This document shows, piece by piece, positions 51,642 to 60,301 of a stretch of 64,000 nucleotides of DNA. Source of the DNA: Cyclobacteriaceae bacterium. GTDB lineage: Bacteria; Bacteroidota; Bacteroidia; Cytophagales; Cyclobacteriaceae. Every line of letters begins with the position of its first letter. The first letter of the stretch is position 1. A program made the translations under genes and the position numbers. The stretch spans positions 124,001 to 188,000 of the forward strand of contig JAEUUI010000024.1 in assembly GCA_016786585.1 (NCBI GenBank), written 5' to 3'. The notes below the pieces were generated by a model. The model was not told where the DNA came from, ran no database searches, and saw nothing but the letters and a program-made list of their open reading frames with translations.

Positions 51642-53075
51642 TTAAAGTCCTAATGGTAATCCCTGGTAGAAGTCGAGCACCTTCTTGCGGAAGATGAAAT
51701 CGTATTTTGCGCGAAGCAGATCGGATTTTGCCTGATAAAGATCATTTTCGGCAACCTGATATTCTACATAGTTTACCGCGCCATTATCCAAACGGATTTT
51801 AGTCATGCGGTATGCTTCATCCCGCGCCGAAACTTGCTTCTGAGCTGAGTTATATGTTTTGATTGCCGATATCGCATCGTTGTACGCTGTCTCAACAGTC
51901 TGACGAAGGCGATTCTCATTTTCTGTTAACGAAATCTCCGCAAGGTTACGACTGATCTTTGCGCGTTGCACAGCACTGCGTGTCGACAAACCATTGAAGA
52001 TTGGGATTTGAAGACTGAATCCCAGGCTTTTACCTAAGTTGTTTTGGAATTGGTCACTATATCCCGGAACAAAATAGCTGCCATTGGCTGAAGGGATTAC
52101 CACCACACTGGTGGGTGATCCCTGTACGTAACCGATTACTTGTTCGGATGTTGTACCATCCGGGCTGAACTGTAAACGTTGGTCGGAATAAACAGTCGAT
52201 AACGATCCGCTCATAGAGAGGCGCGGATAAAAGTTTCCCTGCGTGGAACGAAGCGCAAACAAAGCTCCTTTTCTTCTCAGTCGTGCGGCTTTGATTTCAG
52301 GCATTGTGCCTGTAGCGATATCGTAAATTTCTTCCGGAGTCTTGTTAACAACATCGCTGGCGTTAAGATCAATCTGCGGAAGTTCAACGTCCATTGGTGT
52401 AGATGCCGGAAGTTGCAACGCCTGCTTAAGCTGAAGCAGCGTAAGGTTAACAGCATTCTCGCGCTGGATCAGGTTCAATTCGTTTGTGGCAAACTGCGCT
52501 TCCAGGTTGAGCACGTTGGCTTGAGGGACAGAGCCGGCATCAGCCAGCTTACGTGTGCGCAGCAATTGTTCTTCCGTGGAGCGTAGTTGAAGACGCGCTA
52601 CCGTGTATAATTCTTTGTTAAAAACAACATTTATATAGAGCGTGATTACGCTGAGAATTACATCGTTGCGTGATTTAATCAGATCCTCGCTCAGCGCCTC
52701 AAGTTCGGTGTCGGTCTGTTTTACATTGTAGAACAACCGGAAACCATTCCATAAAAGCAAAGAACTTGACGCATTCATGTTCACTGACTTCACGCGGTTT
52801 TCAGTAAAGCTGTTACTTCCCGGGTCAATCGTACGACCCCAGTTGTAACCATAGCTTGCACTGGCGTTCAAAGTAGGTAACAGAGCCGCCTTAGCCTGAA
52901 GGGCATTTACCTCACCATTTTCAACCGCATACTCACTGCGTTTAACAGTCAGGTTGTGCGCGATTGCATAATCAATAATCTCGCGCAGGTTCCATTTCCT
53001 CGCAGTGGTATCAATCTGAGCAAACGAGCTGACGCTAAAAAACGCGGCAAAAAAAACTAGGAGAATTCTTTTCAT
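51642..53075 (-). CDS. TolC family outer-membrane efflux protein
   Basis: A 477-residue outer membrane channel with a signal peptide (1-19). Two long coiled-coil repeats of about 180 residues are typical; visible repeat ends include RKWNLREIIDYAIAHNL and the tail helices LRQTVETAYNDAISAIKTYN and VSARDEAYRMTKIRLDNGAV. It partners the adaptor downstream with a 21-base gap. The pump component is missing from the operon. Trimer formation with adaptor and an inner-membrane pump is the family norm. Confidence 0.9.
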   Translation of the reverse strand: MKRILLVFFAAFFSVSSFAQIDTTARKWNLREIIDYAIAHNLTVKRSEYAVENGEVNALQAKAALLPTLNASASYGYNWGRTIDPGSNSFTENRVKSVNMNASSSLLLWNGFRLFYNVKQTDTELEALSEDLIKSRNDVILSVITLYINVVFNKELYTVARLQLRSTEEQLLRTRKLADAGSVPQANVLNLEAQFATNELNLIQRENAVNLTLLQLKQALQLPASTPMDVELPQIDLNASDVVNKTPEEIYDIATGTMPEIKAARLRRKGALFALRSTQGNFYPRLSMSGSLSTVYSDQRLQFSPDGTTSEQVIGYVQGSPTSVVVIPSANGSYFVPGYSDQFQNNLGKSLGFSLQIPIFNGLSTRSAVQRAKISRNLAEISLTENENRLRQTVETAYNDAISAIKTYNSAQKQVSARDEAYRMTKIRLDNGAVNYVEYQVAENDLYQAKSDLLRAKYDFIFRKKVLDFYQGLPLGL

Positions 53076-53081
53076 TTCTTC

Positions 53082-53759
53082 TTAACGGTCAATATCCGGG
53101 ATATAAATAACTTCCTTAACCCAACTTAGACTCCGAACGTAGGCCAATGTTACAGGTTTCACTCCGGAGTCCATTTCTATAACCAAACATGCCAAATCAT
53201 TTTTTCCCTTCCGGGAAACCGACATGGTGGCGATGTTGCAATCGTCATGGGCGAGCACGTTAGCCAGAAAAGCAATACTTCCTTTTACATCATCCGCAAA
53301 AATGATCAGCGTATGCAAACTGGCCGAAAAATCAGCCTTGAAACCGTTTACTTCGGCAATGTTGATCACTCCGCCTCCCTTACTTTCGCCCAGTACCTCA
53401 ATTTTTTTATCGCCATGCTTCAGGTTAAGGCGGATGGTGTTTGGATGCAGCGCTGAGGCATTGCCAATCGACTTAAAGGTGTATTTCAGGTTATTCTCTT
53501 TCGCCAGTTCAAGCGAATCCTTGATCCGCTTGTCATCAGTTTTATAGTCCAGCAAGCCGGCAATAATGGCGCGGTCGCTGCCGTGCCCTTCATAGGTGCG
53601 GGCAAATGAATTATAGAAGATGATATCCGCTTCCTCGGGAACTCCTCCGAGCAGTTTGAGGGCTGTGCGCGCGATTCGGACCACCCCCGCAGTATGCGAA
53701 CTTGAGGGTCCAATCATTACGGGGCCAATCATATCGAAAACGCTGCTTTTTTCAGGCAT
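53082..53759 (-). CDS. sdaAB: L-serine dehydratase beta-type subunit
   Basis: A 225-residue protein with the L-serine dehydratase beta domain (MIGPVMIGPSSSHTAGVVRI at 11-30, the serine-binding loop of the iron-sulfur enzymes) and a C-terminal ACT-type regulatory domain (about 147-225, LIIFADDVKGSIAFLANVLA). The iron-sulfur alpha subunit is not in this window, so a heterodimeric partner must be elsewhere. It lies 6 bases upstream of the TolC gene on the same strand; co-transcription of an amino acid deaminase subunit with an exporter is odd. Confidence 0.85.
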   Translation of the reverse strand: MPEKSSVFDMIGPVMIGPSSSHTAGVVRIARTALKLLGGVPEEADIIFYNSFARTYEGHGSDRAIIAGLLDYKTDDKRIKDSLELAKENNLKYTFKSIGNASALHPNTIRLNLKHGDKKIEVLGESKGGGVINIAEVNGFKADFSASLHTLIIFADDVKGSIAFLANVLAHDDCNIATMSVSRKGKNDLACLVIEMDSGVKPVTLAYVRSLSWVKEVIYIPDIDR

Positions 53760-53889
53760 CCTGGAATCGGGTTAAACATTTGTCGACACAACACCGCTTT
53801 TGTTACAGGCAGAGGCGATTGTTTCTTAAAAAGTGGGCAAATATCCGGATTTTTCCGGAGCCGAATGCACGTGATTTTATGACCGGTTC

Positions 53890-54630
53890 CTACCGACCCA
53901 TGAAGTCGGGCTCAACTTTGATCCGAAACGACTTTTCTACAACCAGCACGTTACCGGCTATTGTTTCGATTTTGGCAATGAAGTGGTCAGTCTGGTCGAG
54001 AATCTGAAAATTGCTCACCGGGTAAGCCAACACCGCTTCATCTTTACTTGGTTGATATAGTTTTTGGAGTTCACTGTGAAGACAGTCATCCTTTAGCGTT
54101 CCGCGATAAAAGGTAGCTTTATGGATACGCTCAGACACTGAGAACTTCAGATAAAAAACGCCTTCTGATTTAACCTTATTTTCAGTTGTAATTACAATTT
54201 CCGGATAATGCGGTCGCGGTTCGCCATTTAGGATATACTCCTTCAGGCCGGCACACTCTTTCCCATTCTTGTAGCGCATTTCAGCCTTCAGCTTACCGTC
54301 TTTATGATATTTCTTCAACGTTCCGGAAATTTTGCCGCTGTCGTAGTACGTTTCTGAATACAGTATGCCGCTTTGAAAATATTGTTTGGTTAATCCGTGG
54401 CGCTTGTCGTTCGCCCATTCGGTTTCGAGGTAGAGCTTGCCGTTCGGGTGATAAACTTTTGACAAGCCATGAAGCTTGCCATTTTTATAAGACAATTCTT
54501 TGTGCAACCGGCCATCATCGCGGTATTCGGTGATGATTCCGTTCTTCACCACGGTTTCCGCTACCTCTTTCTTTTTCGAATCGCACTCAATCAAGAAAGT
54601 AACGATCACCAGCCAACTCAAATATCTCAT
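53890..54630 (-). CDS. MORN-repeat lipoprotein (YwqK-like)
   Basis: A 246-residue protein with a lipoprotein-like signal (Cys16, LIEC) followed by five or six MORN-type repeats (about 34-135): [64 protein letters not shown]-repeat proteins of this size are often annotated as YwqK-like and as antitoxin-like in Bacteroidota, but no toxin partner is visible. Its start overlaps the thyA stop by four bases (ATGA), so it is translated from the thyA message. Confidence 0.75.
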   Translation of the reverse strand: MRYLSWLVIVTFLIECDSKKKEVAETVVKNGIITEYRDDGRLHKELSYKNGKLHGLSKVYHPNGKLYLETEWANDKRHGLTKQYFQSGILYSETYYDSGKISGTLKKYHKDGKLKAEMRYKNGKECAGLKEYILNGEPRPHYPEIVITTENKVKSEGVFYLKFSVSERIHKATFYRGTLKDDCLHSELQKLYQPSKDEAVLAYPVSNFQILDQTDHFIAKIETIAGNVLVVEKSFRIKVEPDFMGR

Positions 54631-55421
54631 ACCGCTATCGGAGCCTTTATCGTTGGATGAGCCTGATAATTCTGGATTTCAAAATCTTCGTACTGATAAT
54701 CGAAAATGGAAGCGGGCTTCCGTTTAATGTTTAGTGTAGGCAATGGATACGGCTCACGTGAAAGCTGAAGCTTGGCCTGTTCAATATGGTTTGTATACAA
54801 ATGAACGTCTCCTCCTGTCCAGACAAAATCACCCGGTTCTAAATCACACTGCTGCGCGAACATGTGTGTCAATAATGCATACGAAGCAATGTTGAACGGG
54901 ACCCCCAGGAAATAATCTGCGCTGCGCTGATAAAGTTGGCACGAGAGCTTTCCGTCTGCAACATAAAACTGAAACATGGCGTGACACGGTGGCAACGCCA
55001 TCTTATCAACTTCTGCAGGATTCCATGCCGAAACGATGTGCCTGCGGGAATCAGGTTTCTGTTTGATCTGATTTAATACGTTCGTGATTTGATCAATTGT
55101 CTGGCCGTTTGGAGTTGGCCAACTGCGCCACTGATGTCCGTACACCGGACCAAGATCACCATTCTCGTCCGCCCATTCATCCCAAATGGTAACTCCGTGA
55201 TCATGCAGATATTTAATGTTGGTATCACCCTTTAAGAACCAGAGCAGCTCTATGAATATAGATCGAGTATGAAGTTTTTTGGTTGTAACCAAGGGAAATC
55301 CTGCTGAAAGATCGAATCGCAGCTGACGGCCAAAAACCGAAAGCGTTCCCGTGCCGGTGCGATCCGTTTTTGATGCCCCTGTTTCCAGAATATCCTTCAT
55401 CAGGTCGAGGTATTGCTTCAT
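54627..55421 (-). CDS. thyA: Thymidylate synthase (ThyA)
   Basis: Makes dTMP from dUMP with methylene-tetrahydrofolate in the cytoplasm. Length 264 equals E. coli ThyA. The catalytic Cys146 is in [13 protein letters not shown]; the folate and phosphate-binding segments include [16 protein letters not shown] and [20 protein letters not shown]. Ends with IKAPIAV, the conserved C-terminal closure. Coupled by a 4-base overlap to the downstream MORN lipoprotein gene. TTTATTTG in its leader, 21 bases before the start, is a one-mismatch -7 box. Confidence 0.97.
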   Translation of the reverse strand: MKQYLDLMKDILETGASKTDRTGTGTLSVFGRQLRFDLSAGFPLVTTKKLHTRSIFIELLWFLKGDTNIKYLHDHGVTIWDEWADENGDLGPVYGHQWRSWPTPNGQTIDQITNVLNQIKQKPDSRRHIVSAWNPAEVDKMALPPCHAMFQFYVADGKLSCQLYQRSADYFLGVPFNIASYALLTHMFAQQCDLEPGDFVWTGGDVHLYTNHIEQAKLQLSREPYPLPTLNIKRKPASIFDYQYEDFEIQNYQAHPTIKAPIAV

Positions 55422-55446
55422 GCTAAAAAGTTTGATTACAAATAAA

Positions 55447-55475
55447 CAAAAAAGCCCGGTTTTAGTGCCGGGCCT
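55447..55475 (-). terminator. Rho-independent terminator
   Basis: On the minus strand GCCCGG / CCGGGC with an 8-base loop followed by a T6 run. It closes the lipoprotein gene at 55497-56396; thyA begins 26 bases beyond. Confidence 0.75.
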
Positions 55476-55496
55476 TCGCTATGGAACATTGATTTT

Positions 55497-56396
55497 TTAT
55501 CGGCGGGAACGCACGTTCCGGATGTTACCATTAACCGTTAAGGTAATTGAAGCATCACAATCACCAGTACCATAGTCGATTATAATTTCTTTGCCGCTAT
55601 CAACTTCATCGAACTTCTTGGTTCCGGAAACGGCCATCGGGCAGCCTCTTTTGTAAACCAGCGGTTTGGTTATGTACACCCGGTAATGGATGCCATGGCG
55701 ATTGATTCCTTCCGCTGCCTGGTCTGCATCCGGGCATTGTGCCACAGTGACCACATCATCCTGAGGGTCAAGCAGCGCGCCACGTTCCCACGTACTCACA
55801 AAGCAATGTTCACGAGTAATAATTTTTCCGTCCCACTCTACCGATCCATTCGTGAGCTCGATCTGAAACTTCGGGGCGGAAACCGTACTGGTCGCGAGGC
55901 TGGTGAGCGTGCGTACGCCATTCAACTTAACATTGTTAACCTGATAATTTTCAAAGGTGATTGAAATAGAAGACCCGGGACGAAACTTCCTTCCGCGGAA
56001 ATGAACCTTTATCTTTCCTTTACGAATATTCCCGCGTGCATCTTCACATCCTTCACCGAAGTTGATGGTGATATCGCCGACAGGGAGCGTAGGAAGCTGC
56101 GACAGGTCGAGGTCAAGCGTAACAGAAATTCCATTGCAAAACCTGTCATCATTGATCTCAAATTCACGCGCACCAGACGAAACGCGACCACCCTCGGTTT
56201 CATCGCTCTCAGCAACGGCTATACCGGCCATGTCATCGGCATCGGTATAATATGCATCGATGCTCGATTCCTCGACTGCGTAATTAGCTTCCTGGGAAAA
56301 TTGAGGTTCATCGTCCGAGCAGGAAACACCCATCACCAGGCTAACTACGGCCGCCACCGACACTATTCGCATCAAAAAAGACCGGTTTGTTATCAT
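55497..56396 (-). CDS. Hypothetical lipoprotein
   Basis: A 299-residue lipoprotein (Cys26, GVSC). The mature protein is beta-rich with repeated regions such as ISVTLDLDLSQLPTLPVGDI and IKVHFRGRKFRPGSSISITF. The two Cys residues near AQCPDA and KRGCPM, and a third near GTGDCDAS, may form a disulfide network. A C-terminal run KEIIDYGTGDCDASITLTV is close to the binding-protein-like tail of many Bacteroidota lipoproteins. No family is recognised. Its own terminator follows at 55447-55475. Confidence 0.6.
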   Translation of the reverse strand: MITNRSFLMRIVSVAAVVSLVMGVSCSDDEPQFSQEANYAVEESSIDAYYTDADDMAGIAVAESDETEGGRVSSGAREFEINDDRFCNGISVTLDLDLSQLPTLPVGDITINFGEGCEDARGNIRKGKIKVHFRGRKFRPGSSISITFENYQVNNVKLNGVRTLTSLATSTVSAPKFQIELTNGSVEWDGKIITREHCFVSTWERGALLDPQDDVVTVAQCPDADQAAEGINRHGIHYRVYITKPLVYKRGCPMAVSGTKKFDEVDSGKEIIIDYGTGDCDASITLTVNGNIRNVRSRR

Positions 56397-56482
56397 GTTT
56401 TGATTTTTTAGCGCAATTTTTTGCTTGTTTTGGCGGTTAGACCCGTTAACGGGAATAAGGTTTAACTAATAGCCAGTCAAAA

Positions 56483-57151
56483 ATGCGTTTTATTCTTAGC
56501 TCTTTGGGTGTTGTGCTGCTTGTTTGTTTCTGCCTTTCGGCAGACGCGCAAAGTTCAGTAAAAATAGCAAAACTAAAATATGGTGGCGGTGGCGACTGGT
56601 ACGCCAATAAAACAGCATTGCCCAACCTGATTAAATTCTGCAACACGGAACTGAATACAGCGCTTGCGCCAGACGAAGATGTGGTGGAAGTTGGAAGCAA
56701 AGAGCTTTACCTGTATCCCTATATATATATGACGGGCCACGGCAACGTAGTGTTCAGCGAAAGCGATGCCGCCAACCTTCGGAATTACCTTGTTGGAGGC
56801 GGTTTTTTGCATATCGATGATAACTACGGCCTCGATAAATACATCCGGATCGAACTCAAGAAAGTATTCCCGGAACTGGAATTAATTGAACTTCCGTACG
56901 ATCACCCGGTTTATCATCAGAAATTTGAGTTTGCCAAAGGTCTTCCTAAAATTCATGAACATGATGGAAAGCCCGCTCAGGGCTTTGGGCTGATTTACGA
57001 AGGCCGGCTCGTTCTTTTTTATTCATATGAATGTGACCTGGGTAATGGCTGGGAAGATATGCGGGTACACAACACACCCGAACTAAAACATCAGCAAGCC
57101 TTGCAAATGGGTGCCAATCTGATCTCCTACTGTTTTACCACTTCCAGATAG
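56483..57151 (+). CDS. DUF4159 domain protein
   Basis: A 222-residue exported protein with a signal peptide (1-22, ending ADAQ). The DUF4159 region is complete: KYGGGGDWYANKTALPNLIK, GHGNVVFSESDAANLRNYLV, GGGFLHIDDNYGLDKYIRIE and KGLPKIHEHDGKPAQGFGLI. This domain has a glutamine amidotransferase-like/prolyl-type fold and is found in membrane protein clusters (often with BatA-type genes) in many bacteria. It is on the plus strand and followed by a 109-base gap to the TlpA-like gene. Substrate unknown. Confidence 0.85.
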   Translation: MRFILSSLGVVLLVCFCLSADAQSSVKIAKLKYGGGGDWYANKTALPNLIKFCNTELNTALAPDEDVVEVGSKELYLYPYIYMTGHGNVVFSESDAANLRNYLVGGGFLHIDDNYGLDKYIRIELKKVFPELELIELPYDHPVYHQKFEFAKGLPKIHEHDGKPAQGFGLIYEGRLVLFYSYECDLGNGWEDMRVHNTPELKHQQALQMGANLISYCFTTSR

Positions 57152-57260
57152 TGTCTGATTTACCCATATCAAAGTCTTCTATCAAAGCAGAAAATTCTTC
57201 CGCTTTTATTTTGATCGTATCAACTAAATATTTAGTTTTAAAACGTAATCATTAGTTGAA

Positions 57261-58278
57261 ATGGCTAAAACCGCTTATTTTTTGTTGATTTTCAGCGTAT
57301 TAACGCTTTCAACAAACGCGCAACTGAAGTTCGAAGTCACGGCTTCCGTCCCGGTCGACAGCATTTTCTTCTCGAACATTACCCAGGACAATGAGTTCCA
57401 ATTCATCCCCTACTCGCAATCGATAAACATTAAACTGACTGGCCCATTAAATGATTTATACAACTTCACATTCTATGGCAGCAACGAAAAAAGGATGACT
57501 ACGCTCTGGCTTAACGGAGCGAATGTGGTTGTTAGGGGAAAATTTAACGGTAAGAAACTGGAAGTCGATACGGTTATCGGTTCTGAACTCTATTACAAAT
57601 CACTCGACTTTCGCGACCGCTATGATCGCTTAACCGAAAGTAAGGCTGATTCAGCAACCATCAACTCATTTCTGCTTGATGAAATTAACCGTAACATCAC
57701 CAACGCATTCTCAATCGAGATTGCCCGGCACTTCTTTTCCCGAAACATCAGCCGCACGCAGGAATTAAAAAGAGCTTACATACTTCTCGTCAATCAGGAT
57801 GTTTCCATACGCGATCACCTGCTAAATCCTTACCGGAAAATTGAAAATATCCTGACCCGAAACCGGATTGACTTCTCAAAATTTCAATTTTATACACTAG
57901 CAGGAAAACTGGAACCGTTGACCTTAACTCCCGGTAAAAAATACCTGATTGACATGTGGTTTATCGGATGTGCACCGTGCATCGAACAGCACAAGGAAAT
58001 CGCACGAAAACTGGAATTACTAAAACAGCAGAACATCGAAGTAATCGGAATTTCGATCGACCAGAACCAGGAGCAATGGGCCAAATGGCTCAACAAAAAA
58101 AAACTATCCATGGAAAAACATACGTGAGGTCGATGATTACAAGAAGAAACTCCGGACCGATATGCTCATCGAAGCGTATCCTACCTACTTTTTACTCGAT
58201 GACACCGGCAAAATACTGTATCGCTGCAACGCCTTCGACCAAGTACTTAATCATCTTAAAACAGAATCTGTACAATGA
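57261..58278 (+). pseudogene. TlpA-like thioredoxin-domain protein, frameshifted at an A9 run
   Basis: Exported thioredoxin-like protein with a signal peptide (1-20, ending TNAQ), an N-terminal DUF4369-like region (about 22-200) and a TlpA domain with active-site GCAPC (Cys237, Cys240). The frame fails at nine consecutive A (58095-58103). With one A removed the frame continues as WLNKKNYPWKNIREVDDYKK, EAYPTYFLLDDTGKILYRCN and NHLKTESVQ, ending at a TGA (58276-58278) that overlaps the BlaI start as ATGA. The restored protein would be 338 residues. A functioning gene with ribosomal or polymerase slippage, a real mutation, or a base-calling error are all possible; the preserved 3' coupling argues the downstream part is still under selection. 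Confidence 0.8.
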
Positions 58279-58637
58279 AAGAACTTACCAAAGCTGAAGA
58301 TCAAATCATGCAGGTGCTATGGAAGCTTGAAAAGGCATTCGTAAAAGACATCATTGAAGAACTGCCCAAACCGAAGCCAGCGTATAACACAGTTTCCACG
58401 ATCATCCGGATACTCGAAACGAAAGGGTTCGTAGATCACACCGCGTATGGAAAAACACATGAATACTTTCCGCTGATTTCGAAAGAGCAGTACACGAAGT
58501 TCTACCTGAACACCATGCTGAAAGGGTACTTCAACAACTCCTTCGAAAACCTGGTCACGTTCTTCGCAAAAGAAAACAATATGACGCTGAAAGACCTGGA
58601 AAAACTTATTGAGGAAGCTAAAACCAAAAAGTCATGA
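58275..58637 (+). CDS. BlaI/MecI/CopY family transcriptional repressor
   Basis: A 120-residue winged-helix repressor (LTKAEDQIMQVLWKLEKAFV, then VSTIIRILETKGFVDHTAYG). In beta-lactam-sensing systems this protein is cleaved after the paired M56 sensor protease is triggered. Here the start overlaps the stop of the frameshifted TlpA-like gene by four bases, and its own stop overlaps the start of the M56 gene by four bases, so the three genes share one message. Probable target: this operon's promoter (inference). Confidence 0.92.
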   Translation: MKELTKAEDQIMQVLWKLEKAFVKDIIEELPKPKPAYNTVSTIIRILETKGFVDHTAYGKTHEYFPLISKEQYTKFYLNTMLKGYFNNSFENLVTFFAKENNMTLKDLEKLIEEAKTKKS

Positions 58638-60253
58638 ATGCATACCTGAACTTTTTACTGGAAGCAAGCATAGGGTTATGTCTGTTTCTGGTGGTTTACC
58701 AATTGCTACTGCGCAAGGAAACAAGTTTTCGGTTTAACCGCATGTTCTTATTGGCTGGGCTCATCGCATCGATAATTTTTCCGTTGATCAAACTTAACAC
58801 GGCCAATTCTCCGATACCTTCCCTTAATTTTTCTGTTGATCAAACGGTCACGGAAGCGGATTTAGTTTATGCAACCGAAGCGCTCCCTCAGCATACCTGG
58901 ACAACCTGGGAAATACTTACGGTAATTTACAGTTTGGGCCTTGCACTGTTTTTCATTGTTTTTATGATACGCCTCAGCAAGATGTTCATCACCTTGCGGA
59001 GATCGACTAAGTATGAAGCACATCATCATCATATCGTTGAACTTAGCGATACGAGCAGTCCGTTTTCGTTCTTCAACTATATCTTCATTGGAAACACTCC
59101 TCCCCTTACAGAAAGTGAAAAACAGCAAATAATCGAACACGAGAGCATTCATGCAAAACTCTTTCATTCATTCGATATCGTGTTATTGAATATTCTGGGG
59201 ATCGTATTCTGGTTTAACCCGCTGATCCGGGTTTACAAAAAAATATTCGTTCAACTTCATGAGTTCGAGGCAGATGCGCGCGCAGTCGAAACGCATGACG
59301 TGAATGAGTACTGCAGCCTGCTGGCGAGGGTTGCATTGCACTCGGCCGATTATAAACTCGCCAACCATTTTAGTAATTCATTAACCGTTAAACGAATTGA
59401 AATGATGCGAACAGTCAAACAAAAAATAAAAAGCTGGAAGATGGTTGGAGTGGCTGCAGTCATTCCGGTATTATTCTTCATCGTCTCGTGCCAGGATCAG
59501 ATGGAAACAACCACGGTGGTACCTGACTCCGGTTATCCCGAAAAAGTTCAGCAAGCTATTGATCGCCTGAAAGCGAATAACCCAAATGCCGATTTCATTG
59601 TGGTGCCGCCGTCGGGTCCTAATCTCAAAGACTTCGAAGGCAAACACGCAAACCACATAAGTGAAATTGATGGTAAATACGTATTTGAAGCTGTGACGGT
59701 ATTGGCAATCAAAACCGGTGAAGATGCAAACGGCAATCCCATCAATTACCTGATTTTAGATTACAGTTCCGAGAAATCAAACCGACTTCCTACAGAAGCG
59801 GAGTGGAAAACTGCCAGCAAGGCTCAGGAAATAGTTCTGGATAACTCAGTGAAATCAAACCGGCTTCCTACAGATATAGAGTGGAAAACTGCCAGCGAGG
59901 TTCAAGAAACAGTTCTGGATCACTCAATAGACGGTGAGCCTGTTTTCCTGGCCGTAGAACATCAAGCCGTTCCTAAAGGTGGTTTGAACGCGCTTTATGC
60001 CCGCGTCAAAAAAGAAGTTAAGTATCCCGCCTCTGCAAAACGTAATGGATTATCAGGGAAAGTGTTTCTAAGGTTTATCGTGAAAAAAGATGGGACGCTA
60101 ACAAATTTCGAGATCATAAAAGGCATTTCGAAAGACCTTGATCTGGAAGCGTTACGGGTTATTAAAACTGAGCTAACGGGTTGGACTCCCGCCCGGCAAA
60201 ACGGAAAAATTGTAAACTCTCAATTCGTAATGCCGATTACATTTGGTGAATGA
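58634..60253 (+). CDS. M56 family sensor peptidase with C-terminal TonB domain
   Basis: A 539-residue BlaR1/MecR1-like membrane protease. Four N-terminal membrane helices (about 5-25, 35-51, 92-115, 184-200) surround a zinc-site motif HESIH (His169, Glu170, His173) and later EFEADARAVE. After a fifth helix (about 268-285) the outer part carries a tandem 26-residue duplication (381-406 and 407-432, KSNRLPTEAEW / KSNRLPTDIEW) and a C-terminal TonB domain (about 450-539, ARVKKEVKYPASAKRNGLSG). The TonB end distinguishes Bacteroidota members from BlaR1. Signal and ligand unknown. Terminator at 60265-60301. Confidence 0.9.
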   Translation: MNAYLNFLLEASIGLCLFLVVYQLLLRKETSFRFNRMFLLAGLIASIIFPLIKLNTANSPIPSLNFSVDQTVTEADLVYATEALPQHTWTTWEILTVIYSLGLALFFIVFMIRLSKMFITLRRSTKYEAHHHHIVELSDTSSPFSFFNYIFIGNTPPLTESEKQQIIEHESIHAKLFHSFDIVLLNILGIVFWFNPLIRVYKKIFVQLHEFEADARAVETHDVNEYCSLLARVALHSADYKLANHFSNSLTVKRIEMMRTVKQKIKSWKMVGVAAVIPVLFFIVSCQDQMETTTVVPDSGYPEKVQQAIDRLKANNPNADFIVVPPSGPNLKDFEGKHANHISEIDGKYVFEAVTVLAIKTGEDANGNPINYLILDYSSEKSNRLPTEAEWKTASKAQEIVLDNSVKSNRLPTDIEWKTASEVQETVLDHSIDGEPVFLAVEHQAVPKGGLNALYARVKKEVKYPASAKRNGLSGKVFLRFIVKKDGTLTNFEIIKGISKDLDLEALRVIKTELTGWTPARQNGKIVNSQFVMPITFGE

Positions 60254-60264
60254 TACAACTTCTG

Positions 60265-60301
60265 TAATAGCTCTTTACTAAAAGAAGAGCTATTACTTTT
60301 T
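60265..60301. terminator. Bidirectional terminator
   Basis: TAATAGCTCTT / AAGAGCTATTA, a perfect 11-bp stem (60265-60295) with a 9-base loop and a T5 run after it. It closes the M56 gene (+) and overlaps the stop codon of the minus-strand TlpA gene at 60293. Confidence 0.8.

Noticed and set aside
53829-53870. TCCGGA-TTTT-TCCGGA hairpin as a terminator
   Set aside because: Six-base stem without a T-run on the relevant strand; likely chance.
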